DNA of 64,000 nucleotides. Origin: Paracoccus yibinensis (GTDB taxonomy: Bacteria; Pseudomonadota; Alphaproteobacteria; Rhodobacterales; Rhodobacteraceae). Below, one piece after another: positions 38,070 to 47,494 of this stretch. Within the stretch, counting starts at the first letter, position 1; each line of letters opens with the position of its first letter. The DNA is taken from positions 620,001 to 684,000 of the forward strand of contig NZ_JAVCWH010000002.1 in NCBI RefSeq assembly GCF_030846195.1, in the 5' to 3' direction. A program made the translations under genes and the position numbers. The notes under the pieces were generated by a model. That model saw only the letters and a program-made list of their open reading frames with translations. It did no database searches and had not been told where the DNA came from.

Positions 38070-38434
38070 GCGAAGAACCCCCGTCCGATGGTTATGCCCA
38101 GAAACACCGCCCCCAGCGACAGCAGGACCGATCCGGCGACATACAGCCCCATCTGCGCGACCTGCCCCCGTTCCCACAGGGCCAGGGCGTCCAGCGAAAA
38201 AGCGGAAAACGTGGTGTAGCCGCCCAGGATCCCGGTCATCACGAAGGGCGTCCAGGCTTGCCCGCCGCGCTGCGCCATCATGGCAGCCAGCAGACCCATG
38301 ACCAGACTGCCGGAGACATTGACCAAAAAGGTCGCCAACGCAAAGCCGTGACCGGGCAAGGCACGATACACGCCATAACGCGCGACCGAGCCGATGGCGC
38401 CGCCGATGGCGACCTGAAGATATGGGTTCATCAT
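38066..38434 (-). CDS. crcB: Fluoride exporter CrcB
   Basis: A 122-residue four-helix membrane protein of the Fluc/CrcB family with the pore motif GGYTTFSAFSLD and the N-terminal GGAIGSVARYG. It exports fluoride as a dual-topology dimer. The 31-nt gap upstream leaves no room for a fluoride riboswitch; expression probably comes from the rarA side. Confidence 0.94.
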   Translation of the reverse strand: MMNPYLQVAIGGAIGSVARYGVYRALPGHGFALATFLVNVSGSLVMGLLAAMMAQRGGQAWTPFVMTGILGGYTTFSAFSLDALALWERGQVAQMGLYVAGSVLLSLGAVFLGITIGRGFFA

Positions 38435-38465
38435 GGCGCGTAACTGTGGCGCGGGGGCCGCAAAG

Positions 38466-39782
38466 TCAACCGCCGCGCTTCAGCCGCTGCGACACGAACC
38501 AGTCCAGGCGCTTCTTCAACTCGCGCTCGAACCCCCGCTCGACCGGGACATACAGCACCGGACGCTTCATGCCTTCGGGAAAATAGTTCTGGCCGGAAAA
38601 GCCGTCCTCGGCATCGTGGTCATAGGCATAGCCGGCGCCATAGCCCTGGTCCTTCATCATCTTCGTCGGCGCGTTCAGGATGTGGGCAGGCGGCATCAGG
38701 CTGCCCGTGCGCCGCGCCTCGGCCCGCGCGGCCTTGTAGGCGACATAGCCCGCATTCGATTTCGGCGCGAGCGCCAGATAGATCACCGCCTGCGCCAGAG
38801 CCAGCTCGCCTTCCGGGCTGCCCAGGCGTTCATACAGCGCCCAGGCATCCAGACAGTGCCGCTGCGCCGCAGGATCGGCCAGGCCGATATCCTCGACCGC
38901 CATGCGGGTGATGCGTCGGGCGAGATAGCGGGGATCCTCGCCCCCCTCCAGCATCCGCGCCAGCCAGTAAAGCGCCGCATCCGGGTCGCTGCCGCGCACC
39001 GATTTGTGCAGGGCGGAAATCAGGTTGTAATGCTCGTCCCCCGACTTGTCGTATTTCGCCGCCCGACGCATCAGCCGCTGCGCCATGGCCGGCTGGTCCA
39101 GGGGCTTGTCGGTCTTCCAGGCCGCAACCTGCTCGATCAGGTTCAGCGCGGCGCGGCCGTCGCCATCCGCCATCTCCAGCAGGGCGTCGCGCGCCTTGGC
39201 CGTCAGGGGCAGCTTGCGACCCAGCTCGCGTTCCGCGCGCTGCGCCAGCAGTTCCAGATCGCGCAGCGACAGGCGTTCCAGCACGATCACCTGCGCCCGC
39301 GACATCAAGGCGGCGTTCAGTTCGAAGGACGGGTTCTCGGTCGTCGCACCGACCAGAAGGATCGTCCCATCCTCCATATAAGGCAGGAAGCTGTCCTGCT
39401 GCGCCTTGTTGAAGCGGTGAATCTCGTCCACGAACAGCAGCGTACCGCGGCCTTGCTGACGGCGCAGCTTCGCGGAGTCGAAAACCTTGCGCAGTTCCGG
39501 CACACCCGAAAAGATGGCGCTGATCTGCACGAAGGCCAGATCCGTCTCATCTGCCAGAAGCCGGGCAATGGTCGTCTTGCCGACGCCCGGTGGTCCCCAC
39601 AGAATCAGGGACGACAGGCTGCGGGACGAAAGCATCGACCCCAAGGGTCCGTCCGGCCCAAGCACCTTGTCCTGGCCGATCACGTCGCCCATGCGCACGG
39701 GGCGGATGCGATCGGCCAAGGGCCGCACCGACGGGGATGGCGGCGGACCGGGCAAGGGGTTGGCGTCGAACAGATCGGGCAT
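38466..39782 (-). CDS. rarA: Replication-associated recombination protein RarA (MgsA)
   Basis: A 438-residue AAA+ ATPase acting at stalled replication forks. Walker A is GPPGVGKTTIA, Walker B is LLFVDEIHRFNKAQQD, and the C-terminal tetramerisation region has AHILNAPTKMMKDQGYG. It follows luxI by 49 nt on the same strand, which may place it under quorum-sensing read-through. Confidence 0.95.
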   Translation of the reverse strand: MPDLFDANPLPGPPPSPSVRPLADRIRPVRMGDVIGQDKVLGPDGPLGSMLSSRSLSSLILWGPPGVGKTTIARLLADETDLAFVQISAIFSGVPELRKVFDSAKLRRQQGRGTLLFVDEIHRFNKAQQDSFLPYMEDGTILLVGATTENPSFELNAALMSRAQVIVLERLSLRDLELLAQRAERELGRKLPLTAKARDALLEMADGDGRAALNLIEQVAAWKTDKPLDQPAMAQRLMRRAAKYDKSGDEHYNLISALHKSVRGSDPDAALYWLARMLEGGEDPRYLARRITRMAVEDIGLADPAAQRHCLDAWALYERLGSPEGELALAQAVIYLALAPKSNAGYVAYKAARAEARRTGSLMPPAHILNAPTKMMKDQGYGAGYAYDHDAEDGFSGQNYFPEGMKRPVLYVPVERGFERELKKRLDWFVSQRLKRGG

Positions 39783-39830
39783 GATGCCGTCAGTGTAAGT
39801 CGGCAGAAGGGCTGCGAACAGCCCCTGCCA

Positions 39831-40421
39831 TCAATGCATCTTCGGAGCCAGGTCGATCGCGACGCACTGGAAATGGCCGTCGTCGATCCACATGACCCGG
39901 CCGATCGCCTCGGCGTCCAGACCGCAGCGGCCGTACCAGCGCGGCCAGCTGGCTCCGGTCAGGGCGATCAGGCGGGTGGCGCCCAGTTCGCGCGCCGAAC
40001 CGGTCATCGCCTCGACCATCTTGAAATGGACCTTGCGGCGGTACATCTGCGGAATGTCGTGGCTGACGAACACGCGCGAACATTCCCAGACCTGCTCATC
40101 CACGGGCGCCTCGGCGTCCAGAAGATCCTGCGGGATGGACCCGCCCAGGATACCCTTTTGCGCATCGCGGATCATGTAGCTGTAGATGCCGCAGCGCGCC
40201 GTGGTGGGCGTCAGGCGAAAGCCCGCCATCACCTGCCCCTTGTCGTGGACGGCGATCCAGCGGCTTTGCGGCGTGTCGTACTGGTCGAATTCCATGTCCT
40301 CGGATTCGGGCAGATCCCAGTTCTTCTGGACGATGAAGCTTTGCTTGCGGGCGCGGAACAGGTTGGCGAACAATTCGCCGTGGTTGTGAAGGTTCGAAAA
40401 GGAAAGCGTGGTCGTCTGCAT
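39831..40421 (-). CDS. luxI: Acyl-homoserine-lactone synthase (LuxI family)
   Basis: A 196-residue autoinducer synthase that joins an acyl group to S-adenosylmethionine. The residues conserved in LuxI proteins are all present and nearly in register: Arg25, Phe29, Trp35, Glu44, Asp46, Asp49, Arg69, Glu113 and Arg116 (WECSRVF). The second of two ATGs is chosen since AGGAG is 8 nt before it and only 2 nt before the first. The acyl chain made cannot be read from sequence. It follows luxR by 63 nt. Confidence 0.92.
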   Translation of the reverse strand: MQTTTLSFSNLHNHGELFANLFRARKQSFIVQKNWDLPESEDMEFDQYDTPQSRWIAVHDKGQVMAGFRLTPTTARCGIYSYMIRDAQKGILGGSIPQDLLDAEAPVDEQVWECSRVFVSHDIPQMYRRKVHFKMVEAMTGSARELGATRLIALTGASWPRWYGRCGLDAEAIGRVMWIDDGHFQCVAIDLAPKMH

Positions 40422-40484
40422 GATCATTACTCCTGGGGTGTAAGGACAGCCCCTCCCCGTGTCCCGGATCCCCTGGGCGATGGC

Positions 40485-41096
40485 CTAGAGCAGGCGGTAT
40501 TCCTTGGCCCGTTGCAGCGCCTCGGCAGTCGTGCGTGCCTTCAGTCTTTCGCGGACCGAAATCAGCCTTGCCTTGAATGCGCTTTCGGTAATGCCAAGTT
40601 TGGCTGCCGCTGCCGCATGACGATCACCCTCCGCGACGCAACGAAGGGCCTCTTTCTGAGCCTTGGTCAGGCTCGCCGGCGGCTCCGTCGAATCGTGAAG
40701 CCGACGTACCGTGGTCGAGATCTCGGCGATCTCGTCATCACTGAATTCACGGTCACCACGCGCAAAACTGGCGATGGTGCGGGAATTGATCGGACCATAG
40801 GACACCGTCAATCCGAAGGTGAGGCCGTGGTCCGCTGCGTCCTTGAGGATGTTGAACGGATCGGGAATGGGCAGGCTGGACCAGCGGCAGGCGCCGGTCG
40901 TGGAAAAACCCCAGGCAATCGTCGGATCGCGCAGCGCATAGCCGTTCTGGGAATAAAACTCCGACCACTCCTCGGGATAGGTCTGGAACTGCATCAGGGG
41001 GGCGGCAAAGCGGATATGCAGGCCCACGAAATAGCCTGCCGGGGCAAGCTTCCCCAGCTTCCTAAGACCAGCATTGATATCGGCGCGAGATGACAT
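40485..41096 (-). CDS. luxR: LuxR-family autoinducer-binding regulator
   Basis: A 203-residue regulator. The N-terminal acyl-homoserine-lactone pocket has the conserved Trp44, Tyr48, Asp57-Pro58 and Trp72 (TraR Trp57, Tyr61, Asp70, Trp85). The C-terminal helix-turn-helix (about 140-203) is recognisable (LTKAQKEALRCVAEG, LGITES) but unusual. The recognition helix reads AFKARLISVRERL rather than the common TVxxHxxxxxxKL. It directly precedes luxI and is probably its receptor. Confidence 0.9.
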   Translation of the reverse strand: MSSRADINAGLRKLGKLAPAGYFVGLHIRFAAPLMQFQTYPEEWSEFYSQNGYALRDPTIAWGFSTTGACRWSSLPIPDPFNILKDAADHGLTFGLTVSYGPINSRTIASFARGDREFSDDEIAEISTTVRRLHDSTEPPASLTKAQKEALRCVAEGDRHAAAAAKLGITESAFKARLISVRERLKARTTAEALQRAKEYRLL

Positions 41097-41101
41097 GACT
41101 T

Positions 41102-41130
41102 TTTAGACAAATTGCGATTTGAACCGTCAA
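41102..41130 (-). promoter_or_regulatory. luxR promoter with a dyad in the spacer
   Basis: TTGACG, a 17-nt spacer and TCTAAA stand directly before luxR. The -10 ends 6 nt from the ATG, so the mRNA would be nearly leaderless. CAAAT-TGCG-ATTTG (41108-41121) fills the spacer and is a candidate operator. Confidence 0.55.
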
Positions 41131-41193
41131 CGAACAAAGTAGTTGTGACAAACAATAGTTGCCATATCCTTAATGGGACAGGAGATCCCGCCT

Positions 41194-41388
41194 ATGCGGC
41201 CCTCCCACGGAATTCGGGCATTGCCTGTCGACCTTTCCCAGCAACTGCTGGCGATGCCCTTGACCGCGAATGAACGGCAAGAGGTCGCCCAAGCAATGCT
41301 GGACGTTGCGGCAGGTGGAAAACTCGCTGCATTTTGTCGCAACGCCATAGAAAACGCCCCGCAACCGGACTGGCTGCGGGGCGTTTGA
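41194..41388 (+). CDS. Possible small protein divergent from luxR
   Basis: The frame encodes 64 residues (MRPSHGIRALPVDLSQQLL start). AGGAG lies about 9 nt before the ATG, and a longer frame begins 21 nt upstream. The middle looks helical. The last twelve codons run through the terminator hairpin of rplQ, which weakens the case. No family is recognised. It could be a real gene of the quorum-sensing locus or a chance frame. Confidence 0.35.
   Translation: MRPSHGIRALPVDLSQQLLAMPLTANERQEVAQAMLDVAAGGKLAAFCRNAIENAPQPDWLRGV
41352..41386 (-). terminator. Terminator of the rpsM-rplQ operon
   Basis: AAACGCCCCGCA and TGCGGGGCGTTT form a perfect 12-bp stem, with U-rich ends on both strands, 22 nt beyond the rplQ stop. 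It can work in both directions. Confidence 0.85.
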
Positions 41389-41407
41389 TTCGTCCTGCGG
41401 GGAACGC

Positions 41408-41827
41408 TTATTCGGCGTCGGCAGCCTCGGCTTCGACGCGGGCGCGGTCGGCGGCGCCCTTGGCCGAGGTGTCGCGATCCACGAATTCGATGATCGCCAT
41501 CGGCGCCATATCGCCATAGCGGAAGCCGGCCTTCAGGACGCGGACATAGCCGCCCTGGCGGTCCTTGTAGCGGGCGCCCAGAACGTCGAACAGCTTGGCG
41601 ACATACTGGTCCTGCTTCAGCTGCGAAGCAGCCTGGCGACGGGCGTGCAGGTCGCCGCGCTTGGCCAGCGTGATCAGCTTTTCGATGATCGGGCGCAGTT
41701 CCTTGGCCTTGGGCAGGGTCGTCTTGATCTGCTCGTGCTCGATCAGCGAGCCGGCCATGTTGGCGAACAGCGCCTTGCGGTGTTCATGGGTGCGGTTGAG
41801 GCGGCGATAGCCACGGGCGTGACGCAT
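41408..41827 (-). CDS. rplQ: Ribosomal protein L17
   Basis: 139 residues; [20 protein letters not shown] is the standard start, and the alphaproteobacterial acidic C-terminal extension is present. It is the last gene of the alpha operon, before a strong terminator. Confidence 0.98.
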   Translation of the reverse strand: MRHARGYRRLNRTHEHRKALFANMAGSLIEHEQIKTTLPKAKELRPIIEKLITLAKRGDLHARRQAASQLKQDQYVAKLFDVLGARYKDRQGGYVRVLKAGFRYGDMAPMAIIEFVDRDTSAKGAADRARVEAEAADAE

Positions 41828-41943
41828 GATGATTCTCCTTTAGCGTTTTTGCTTTGTCCGGCGGCCCATGCGTGCGGGCCGCTCTCCTTGGGGCGGGATG
41901 CCCGGGGGCGGTGTGGTGGGGTATAACCCCACCCTACCCTATC

Positions 41944-42960
41944 TTAAAACTGGTCGTCGAAGCGCTTGGCCAGGTCCTCGATGTTCTCCGGCGGCCAGTC
42001 GACCACATCCATGCCCAGGTGCAGGCCCATGCCCGACAGCACTTCCTTGATCTCGTTCAAGGACTTGCGGCCGAAGTTCGGAGTGCGCAGCATCTCGGCC
42101 TCGGTCTTCTGGATCAGGTCGCCGATATAGACGATGTTGTCGTTCTTCAGGCAGTTGGCCGAACGGACCGACAGTTCCAGCTCGTCCACCTTCTTCAACA
42201 GGCGCGGATCGAATTCCAGACCATCCTCGGCATCCTGGCGGTTGGCCGATTCAGGCTCGTCGAAGTTCACGAAGACCGACAGCTGGTCCTGGACGATGCG
42301 CGCGGCATAGGCCACGGCGTCTTCCGGGGTCAGCGAACCGTCCGTTTCGATCTTCATCGTCAGCTTGTCATAGTCCAGCACCTGCCCCTCGCGGGTCGGC
42401 GTGACTTCATAGCTGACGCGCTTGACCGGCGAGAAGATCGCGTCGATCGGGATCAGGCCGATGGGCGCGTCCTCGGGGCGGTTCTTGTCGGCCGCGACAT
42501 AGCCCTTGCCCGTCTGCACGGTCAGTTCCATGTTCAGGTCGGCGCCGTCGTCCAGGTGGCAGATGACATGGTCGCGGTTCAGCACCGTGATCCCGGCAGT
42601 TTCCTGGATGTCGCCGGCCTTGACTTCGCCAGGCCCCTTCGCGGACAGGGTCAGGCGTTTCGGCCCTTCCACGTCCATCTTCAGCGTCACGCCCTTGAGG
42701 TTCAGCACGATGTCGGTCACGTCCTCGCGGACACCGGCGACGCTGCTGAATTCATGCAGGACATTGTCGATCTGGACCGAGGTGATCGCCCCGCCTTGCA
42801 GCGACGACAGCAGCACGCGGCGCAGCGCGTTGCCCAGGGTCAGGCCAAAGCCCCGCTCCAGCGGTTCGGCGACCAGCGTGGCGGTGCGGGTGGCATCCGC
42901 GCCCGGCTTGACGACCAGCTGCGTCGGCTTGATCAGCTCGGCCCAATTCTTGTGGATCAT
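41944..42960 (-). CDS. rpoA: RNA polymerase alpha subunit
   Basis: A 338-residue subunit. The N-terminal dimerisation domain spans about 1-235 ([18 protein letters not shown]), then comes an acidic linker. The C-terminal domain has [14 protein letters not shown] and [15 protein letters not shown], which contacts promoter UP elements and activators. A 116-nt gap separates it from both rplQ and rpsK. Confidence 0.98.
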   Translation of the reverse strand: MIHKNWAELIKPTQLVVKPGADATRTATLVAEPLERGFGLTLGNALRRVLLSSLQGGAITSVQIDNVLHEFSSVAGVREDVTDIVLNLKGVTLKMDVEGPKRLTLSAKGPGEVKAGDIQETAGITVLNRDHVICHLDDGADLNMELTVQTGKGYVAADKNRPEDAPIGLIPIDAIFSPVKRVSYEVTPTREGQVLDYDKLTMKIETDGSLTPEDAVAYAARIVQDQLSVFVNFDEPESANRQDAEDGLEFDPRLLKKVDELELSVRSANCLKNDNIVYIGDLIQKTEAEMLRTPNFGRKSLNEIKEVLSGMGLHLGMDVVDWPPENIEDLAKRFDDQF

Positions 42961-43076
42961 GCGTTTGCCTCCATTCTTGTCCCCGCCCCATGTCCTTGGC
43001 CGGAAACGCCCGAGGTTGAAAACGTAAAGACCGAACCGCGCGAGGGCGCGCGGTCCGGGTAAGCATCATCTGAAAA

Positions 43077-43466
43077 TCAGACGCGGCGGCGCTTCGGCGG
43101 GCGGCAGCCGTTATGCGCGATCGGCGTCACGTCCCGGATCGCGGTGATGTTGAAGCCGACCGAAGCCAGCGCACGCAAAGCCGACTCGCGGCCCGAGCCG
43201 GGGCCTTGGACTTCGACTTCCAGCGTGCGGACGCCGTGCTCCTGCGCCTTGCGGCCCGCGTCTTCGGCGGCCATCTGCGCGGCGTAGGGGGTCGATTTGC
43301 GCGAACCCTTGAAGCCCATGGTGCCGGCCGACGACCACGAGATCGCATTGCCCTGCACGTCCGAGATCAGGATTTTCGTGTTGTTGAAGCTGGAGTTCAC
43401 ATGCGCAACGCCGGTGGCGATGTTCTTGCGTTCCTTGCGCTTCATGCGGGTCTTGTCGCGTGCCAT
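43077..43466 (-). CDS. rpsK: Ribosomal protein S11
   Basis: 129 residues of the normal sequence ([48 protein letters not shown] end). It follows rpsM by 12 nt. Confidence 0.98.
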   Translation of the reverse strand: MARDKTRMKRKERKNIATGVAHVNSSFNNTKILISDVQGNAISWSSAGTMGFKGSRKSTPYAAQMAAEDAGRKAQEHGVRTLEVEVQGPGSGRESALRALASVGFNITAIRDVTPIAHNGCRPPKRRRV

Positions 43467-43478
43467 ATCCCGTTCCCC

Positions 43479-43847
43479 TTATTTCTTCTTGCCAGCGATG
43501 GGTTTCGCCGGGCCTTTGCGAGTCCGGGCATTGGTATGGGTGCGCTGACCGCGGACCGGGAGACCACGGCGGTGGCGCAGGCCCCGATACGAACCCAGGT
43601 CCATCATCCGCTTGATGTTCATCTGGGTTTCACGGCGCAGGTCGCCTTCGACGGTCAGGTTGGCGTCGATGTATTCGCGGATTTGCAGAACTTCGGCATC
43701 CGACAGGTCGTTGACGCGGCGCGCGCGGTCGATGCCGACGGCTTCGCAGATCTGTTCGGCATACATCGGGCCGATGCCGTGGATATAGGTCAGGGCGATC
43801 GGGACGCGCTTCCCGGTCGGAATGTTGACGCCAGCAATACGAGCCAC
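43479..43847 (-). CDS. rpsM: Ribosomal protein S13
   Basis: 122 residues ([39 protein letters not shown]). First gene of the alpha operon, which here lacks rpsD. It has its own leader with a strong hairpin. Confidence 0.98.
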   Translation of the reverse strand: MARIAGVNIPTGKRVPIALTYIHGIGPMYAEQICEAVGIDRARRVNDLSDAEVLQIREYIDANLTVEGDLRRETQMNIKRMMDLGSYRGLRHRRGLPVRGQRTHTNARTRKGPAKPIAGKKK

Positions 43848-43868
43848 GCGTTATCCTTTATCGGTTGC

Positions 43869-43894
43869 GGTTCCGTAACACCGGAACCTTTTTT
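43869..43894 (+). terminator. Plus-strand terminator in the rpsM leader
   Basis: GGTTCCG, loop TAACAC, CGGAACC and six T form a textbook terminator on the strand opposite the ribosomal genes. No plus-strand gene precedes it. On the minus strand the same stem lies in the rpsM 5' leader. Confidence 0.6.
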
Positions 43895-43977
43895 CACAAC
43901 GGAAGGCCCGAAAGCGATGCCTCCGGGCCGCTGATGGTCCACCCGTGCAAGGGTGATTCTCTTGCGAGATGACGTGA

Positions 43978-44004
43978 CTTATAGGCGGTTGACTGTGGCG
44001 TCAA
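43978..44004 (-). promoter_or_regulatory. Candidate promoter of the rpsM operon
   Basis: TTGACG and TATAAG are separated by 15 nt, shorter than ideal. The -35 overlaps the adk stop codon. It would give a leader of about 125 nt. Confidence 0.45.
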
Positions 44005-44672
44005 GTGCCCGTGGCGATTTCGCTTGACACGGGCAGCACACGGTCGATCTGGGTCGCCACCTCGTCCATCGCCGCCAAACCATCCACCGGCGCCAGCTTG
44101 CCCTTGGCATAGTAATAGCCGATCAAGGGCGAGGTCTTCTTGTAGTATTCCAGCAGCCGCGTCTTCAGACTGTCTTCGTTGTCGTCGGCGCGCCGCTTCA
44201 GATCAGTCGATCCGCAGACGTCGCAGACCCCCTGCTTTGCGGTCGGCTTGGTCTCGTCATGATACACCTCGCCGCAATTGCCGCAGGTATAGCGGCCGGT
44301 GATGCGGCGGACCAAGGCCTGGTCATCCACCTGCATCTCGATCACGGCGTCCAGGATCATGCCGGTCTCGTCCAGCAGTTGGCCCAACGCATCGGCTTGC
44401 GCCAGCGTCCGGGGAAAGCCGTCAAAGATGAAGCCGTTGCCGCCTTCGGACAGTCTTTCGCGGATCAGGCCGATGACGATCTCATCGGTGACAAGCTGGC
44501 CCCGGTCCATGACCTCGGCCACGCGCTTGCCCATCTCGGTTCCCGAGGACCGGGCTGCGCGCAGCATGTCACCGGTGGACAGTTGCACCAGGCCGCGCTC
44601 CTCGACCAGCTTGCGCGCCTGGGTTCCCTTGCCGGCACCGGGCGGTCCCAGCAGAATGATATTGATCGTCAT
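44001..44672 (-). CDS. adk: Adenylate kinase
   Basis: A 223-residue long-form enzyme that balances AMP, ADP and ATP. The P-loop is [15 protein letters not shown], and [14 protein letters not shown] is the NMP region. The LID carries four cysteines ([17 protein letters not shown]) that can bind zinc. It lies downstream of secY, as in many bacteria. Confidence 0.97.
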   Translation of the reverse strand: MTINIILLGPPGAGKGTQARKLVEERGLVQLSTGDMLRAARSSGTEMGKRVAEVMDRGQLVTDEIVIGLIRERLSEGGNGFIFDGFPRTLAQADALGQLLDETGMILDAVIEMQVDDQALVRRITGRYTCGNCGEVYHDETKPTAKQGVCDVCGSTDLKRRADDNEDSLKTRLLEYYKKTSPLIGYYYAKGKLAPVDGLAAMDEVATQIDRVLPVSSEIATGT

Positions 44673-44707
44673 CTAAGGTCCGTCCCCCTCGTCAGCCCTT
44701 CGGGCCG

Positions 44708-46078
<1,371 letters not shown>

Positions 46079-46187
46079 GTGTTTTACGTCCCGTGTCATG
46101 ACAGCGCCGCCGACCCGTTTCCGGGGACCGGCGGCGCCAGGAAAACCTGTTCGCTATCTATGGGGCACGCACGCCCCGATCAACAGC

Positions 46188-46667
46188 TTATTCCGCCGCC
46201 GCTTCGGCCTTGACCGGCAGCGACACCTTGCCGCCCGCCTTTTCGACCGCCTCGACCGCCGATTTGGACGCGCCGGTGACGGTGATGGTCAGGGCCGAGG
46301 TCAGCTCGCCCTTGGCCAGCAGACGGACGCCGTCCAGCTTGCGGCGCACCAGGCCCGAAGCGACCAGAGCGTCTTCGTTCAGTTCTGCAGTGGCGTCGAT
46401 CTTGCCCGCGTCGATGAAGCTCTGGATCTGGCCCAGGTTCACGACGGCGAAGGACTTGGCGTTCGGCTTGGTGAAGCCGCGCTTCGGCAGGCGGCGATAG
46501 AGCGGCATCTGGCCGCCTTCGTATCCGTTCAGCGCGACGCCCGAACGCGAGCTTTGCCCCTTGATACCACGGCCGGCGGTCTTGCCCTTGCCCGAGCCGG
46601 GACCGCGCGCCACGCGCTTTTTCTTGCGGTTCGCGCCTTCGTTGTCGCGGATTTCATGCAGTTTCAT
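46188..46667 (-). CDS. rplO: Ribosomal protein L15
   Basis: 159 residues ([19 protein letters not shown] start, [12 protein letters not shown]). AGGAGAAG stands before the ATG. In this genome it begins a new transcript, separated from rpmD by two unrelated genes. Confidence 0.97.
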   Translation of the reverse strand: MKLHEIRDNEGANRKKKRVARGPGSGKGKTAGRGIKGQSSRSGVALNGYEGGQMPLYRRLPKRGFTKPNAKSFAVVNLGQIQSFIDAGKIDATAELNEDALVASGLVRRKLDGVRLLAKGELTSALTITVTGASKSAVEAVEKAGGKVSLPVKAEAAAE

Positions 46668-46760
46668 GTCGCTTCTCCTAGGCCGGACGCACCCCCGAAG
46701 CGATGATGGGGCGGACACGGCGTGACGTGTTTCGTGAGTCGTGCCCGCAGGCACCCGCGG

Positions 46761-46789
46761 CGTATAATCCCAACAAGCCCCGGCGGCAA
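46761..46789 (-). promoter_or_regulatory. Promoter of rplO-secY-adk
   Basis: TTGCCG, a 17-nt spacer and TATACG on the minus strand. The same spot reads TATAAT on the plus strand (46763-46768), towards the divergent secreted-protein gene, but without a good plus-strand -35. Confidence 0.6.
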
Positions 46790-46883
46790 GTCCTGGCCGC
46801 GCTGCGCGGGACAAGCGGATGTGAATTGCCGTCGCCTGCGGCGCGGGTATCAGGAAGCCCGTCATTCGCCAGGATCATTTGCC

Positions 46884-47492
46884 ATGAAACGCATTCTTCC
46901 GCTTGTTGCCGTCCTTCTTCTGCCCCCCCTTGCCGCTCAGGCCGAGCCGACCTTCTGCACCGCCCGCATCAATGCCCGCGACGTTCCGCTGGCCTATGAT
47001 CCCAAGGAACCCGGCCTGCGGGACCATTTCAGCCGGCGCGAGATCCTGTTCACCTCCTGGGGCCGCGACACCTGCCCCAGCTATGTCGTGCTGCGCAGCC
47101 TGACGCCGGACCTGACGGATCAGGAACGCGGTCCCTTCTGCCTGCGCCACGACAAGGCCAGCGATTCGATCATCGGCTATGACCTTGGGCGCCGCGACGC
47201 CTATGGCCGCTGCGAGGCGCCCGCCAAGACCGTCTGCCAGCGCGTGAACCAGACCAAGAACGCCGCGGTTGCCATCACCGGGGCGGCGGCGCGCGGCGCA
47301 ATCAAGGGCGCGCAGTCCTTGCCGGACGGGTCGGGGGCGGTGATCCTCAGCGGATCGCAGGGCTATGTCGCGGGGGCGCTCTCCTCGATCGGCGGCGCGG
47401 CTGCGGCAGTTGCGGCGTCTCCGGCGATCATGGCTGGCGCTGCCGTATCGGTGGTGGCCGTTGGCGGCGCAGTCTATGCCTGCCGGGAATAA
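46884..47492 (+). CDS. Secreted protein of unknown function with glycine-zipper tail
   Basis: A 202-residue protein with a Sec signal (MKRILPLVAVLLLPPLAAQA), a central domain of about 90 residues with six cysteines likely paired in the periplasm (for example FCTAR, DTCPSY, PFCLRH, GRCEAP, TVCQRV), and a long Gly/Ala-rich hydrophobic C-terminus (GYVAGALSSIGGAAAAVAAS onward) ending YACRE. The tail could insert in a membrane. No family is recognised. It sits in the break of the ribosomal cluster, convergent with the outer-membrane gene. Confidence 0.8.
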   Translation: MKRILPLVAVLLLPPLAAQAEPTFCTARINARDVPLAYDPKEPGLRDHFSRREILFTSWGRDTCPSYVVLRSLTPDLTDQERGPFCLRHDKASDSIIGYDLGRRDAYGRCEAPAKTVCQRVNQTKNAAVAITGAAARGAIKGAQSLPDGSGAVILSGSQGYVAGALSSIGGAAAAVAASPAIMAGAAVSVVAVGGAVYACRE

Positions 47493-47494
47493 GT

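Noticed and set aside
38435..38465. Fluoride riboswitch upstream of crcB
   Set aside because: Only 31 nt separate crcB from rarA, too short for the motif.
40428..40484. Classical lux box before luxI
   Set aside because: The 63-nt gap between luxR and luxI has no 18-20-bp inverted repeat resembling known lux boxes, and it is more likely an internal gap of one transcript.
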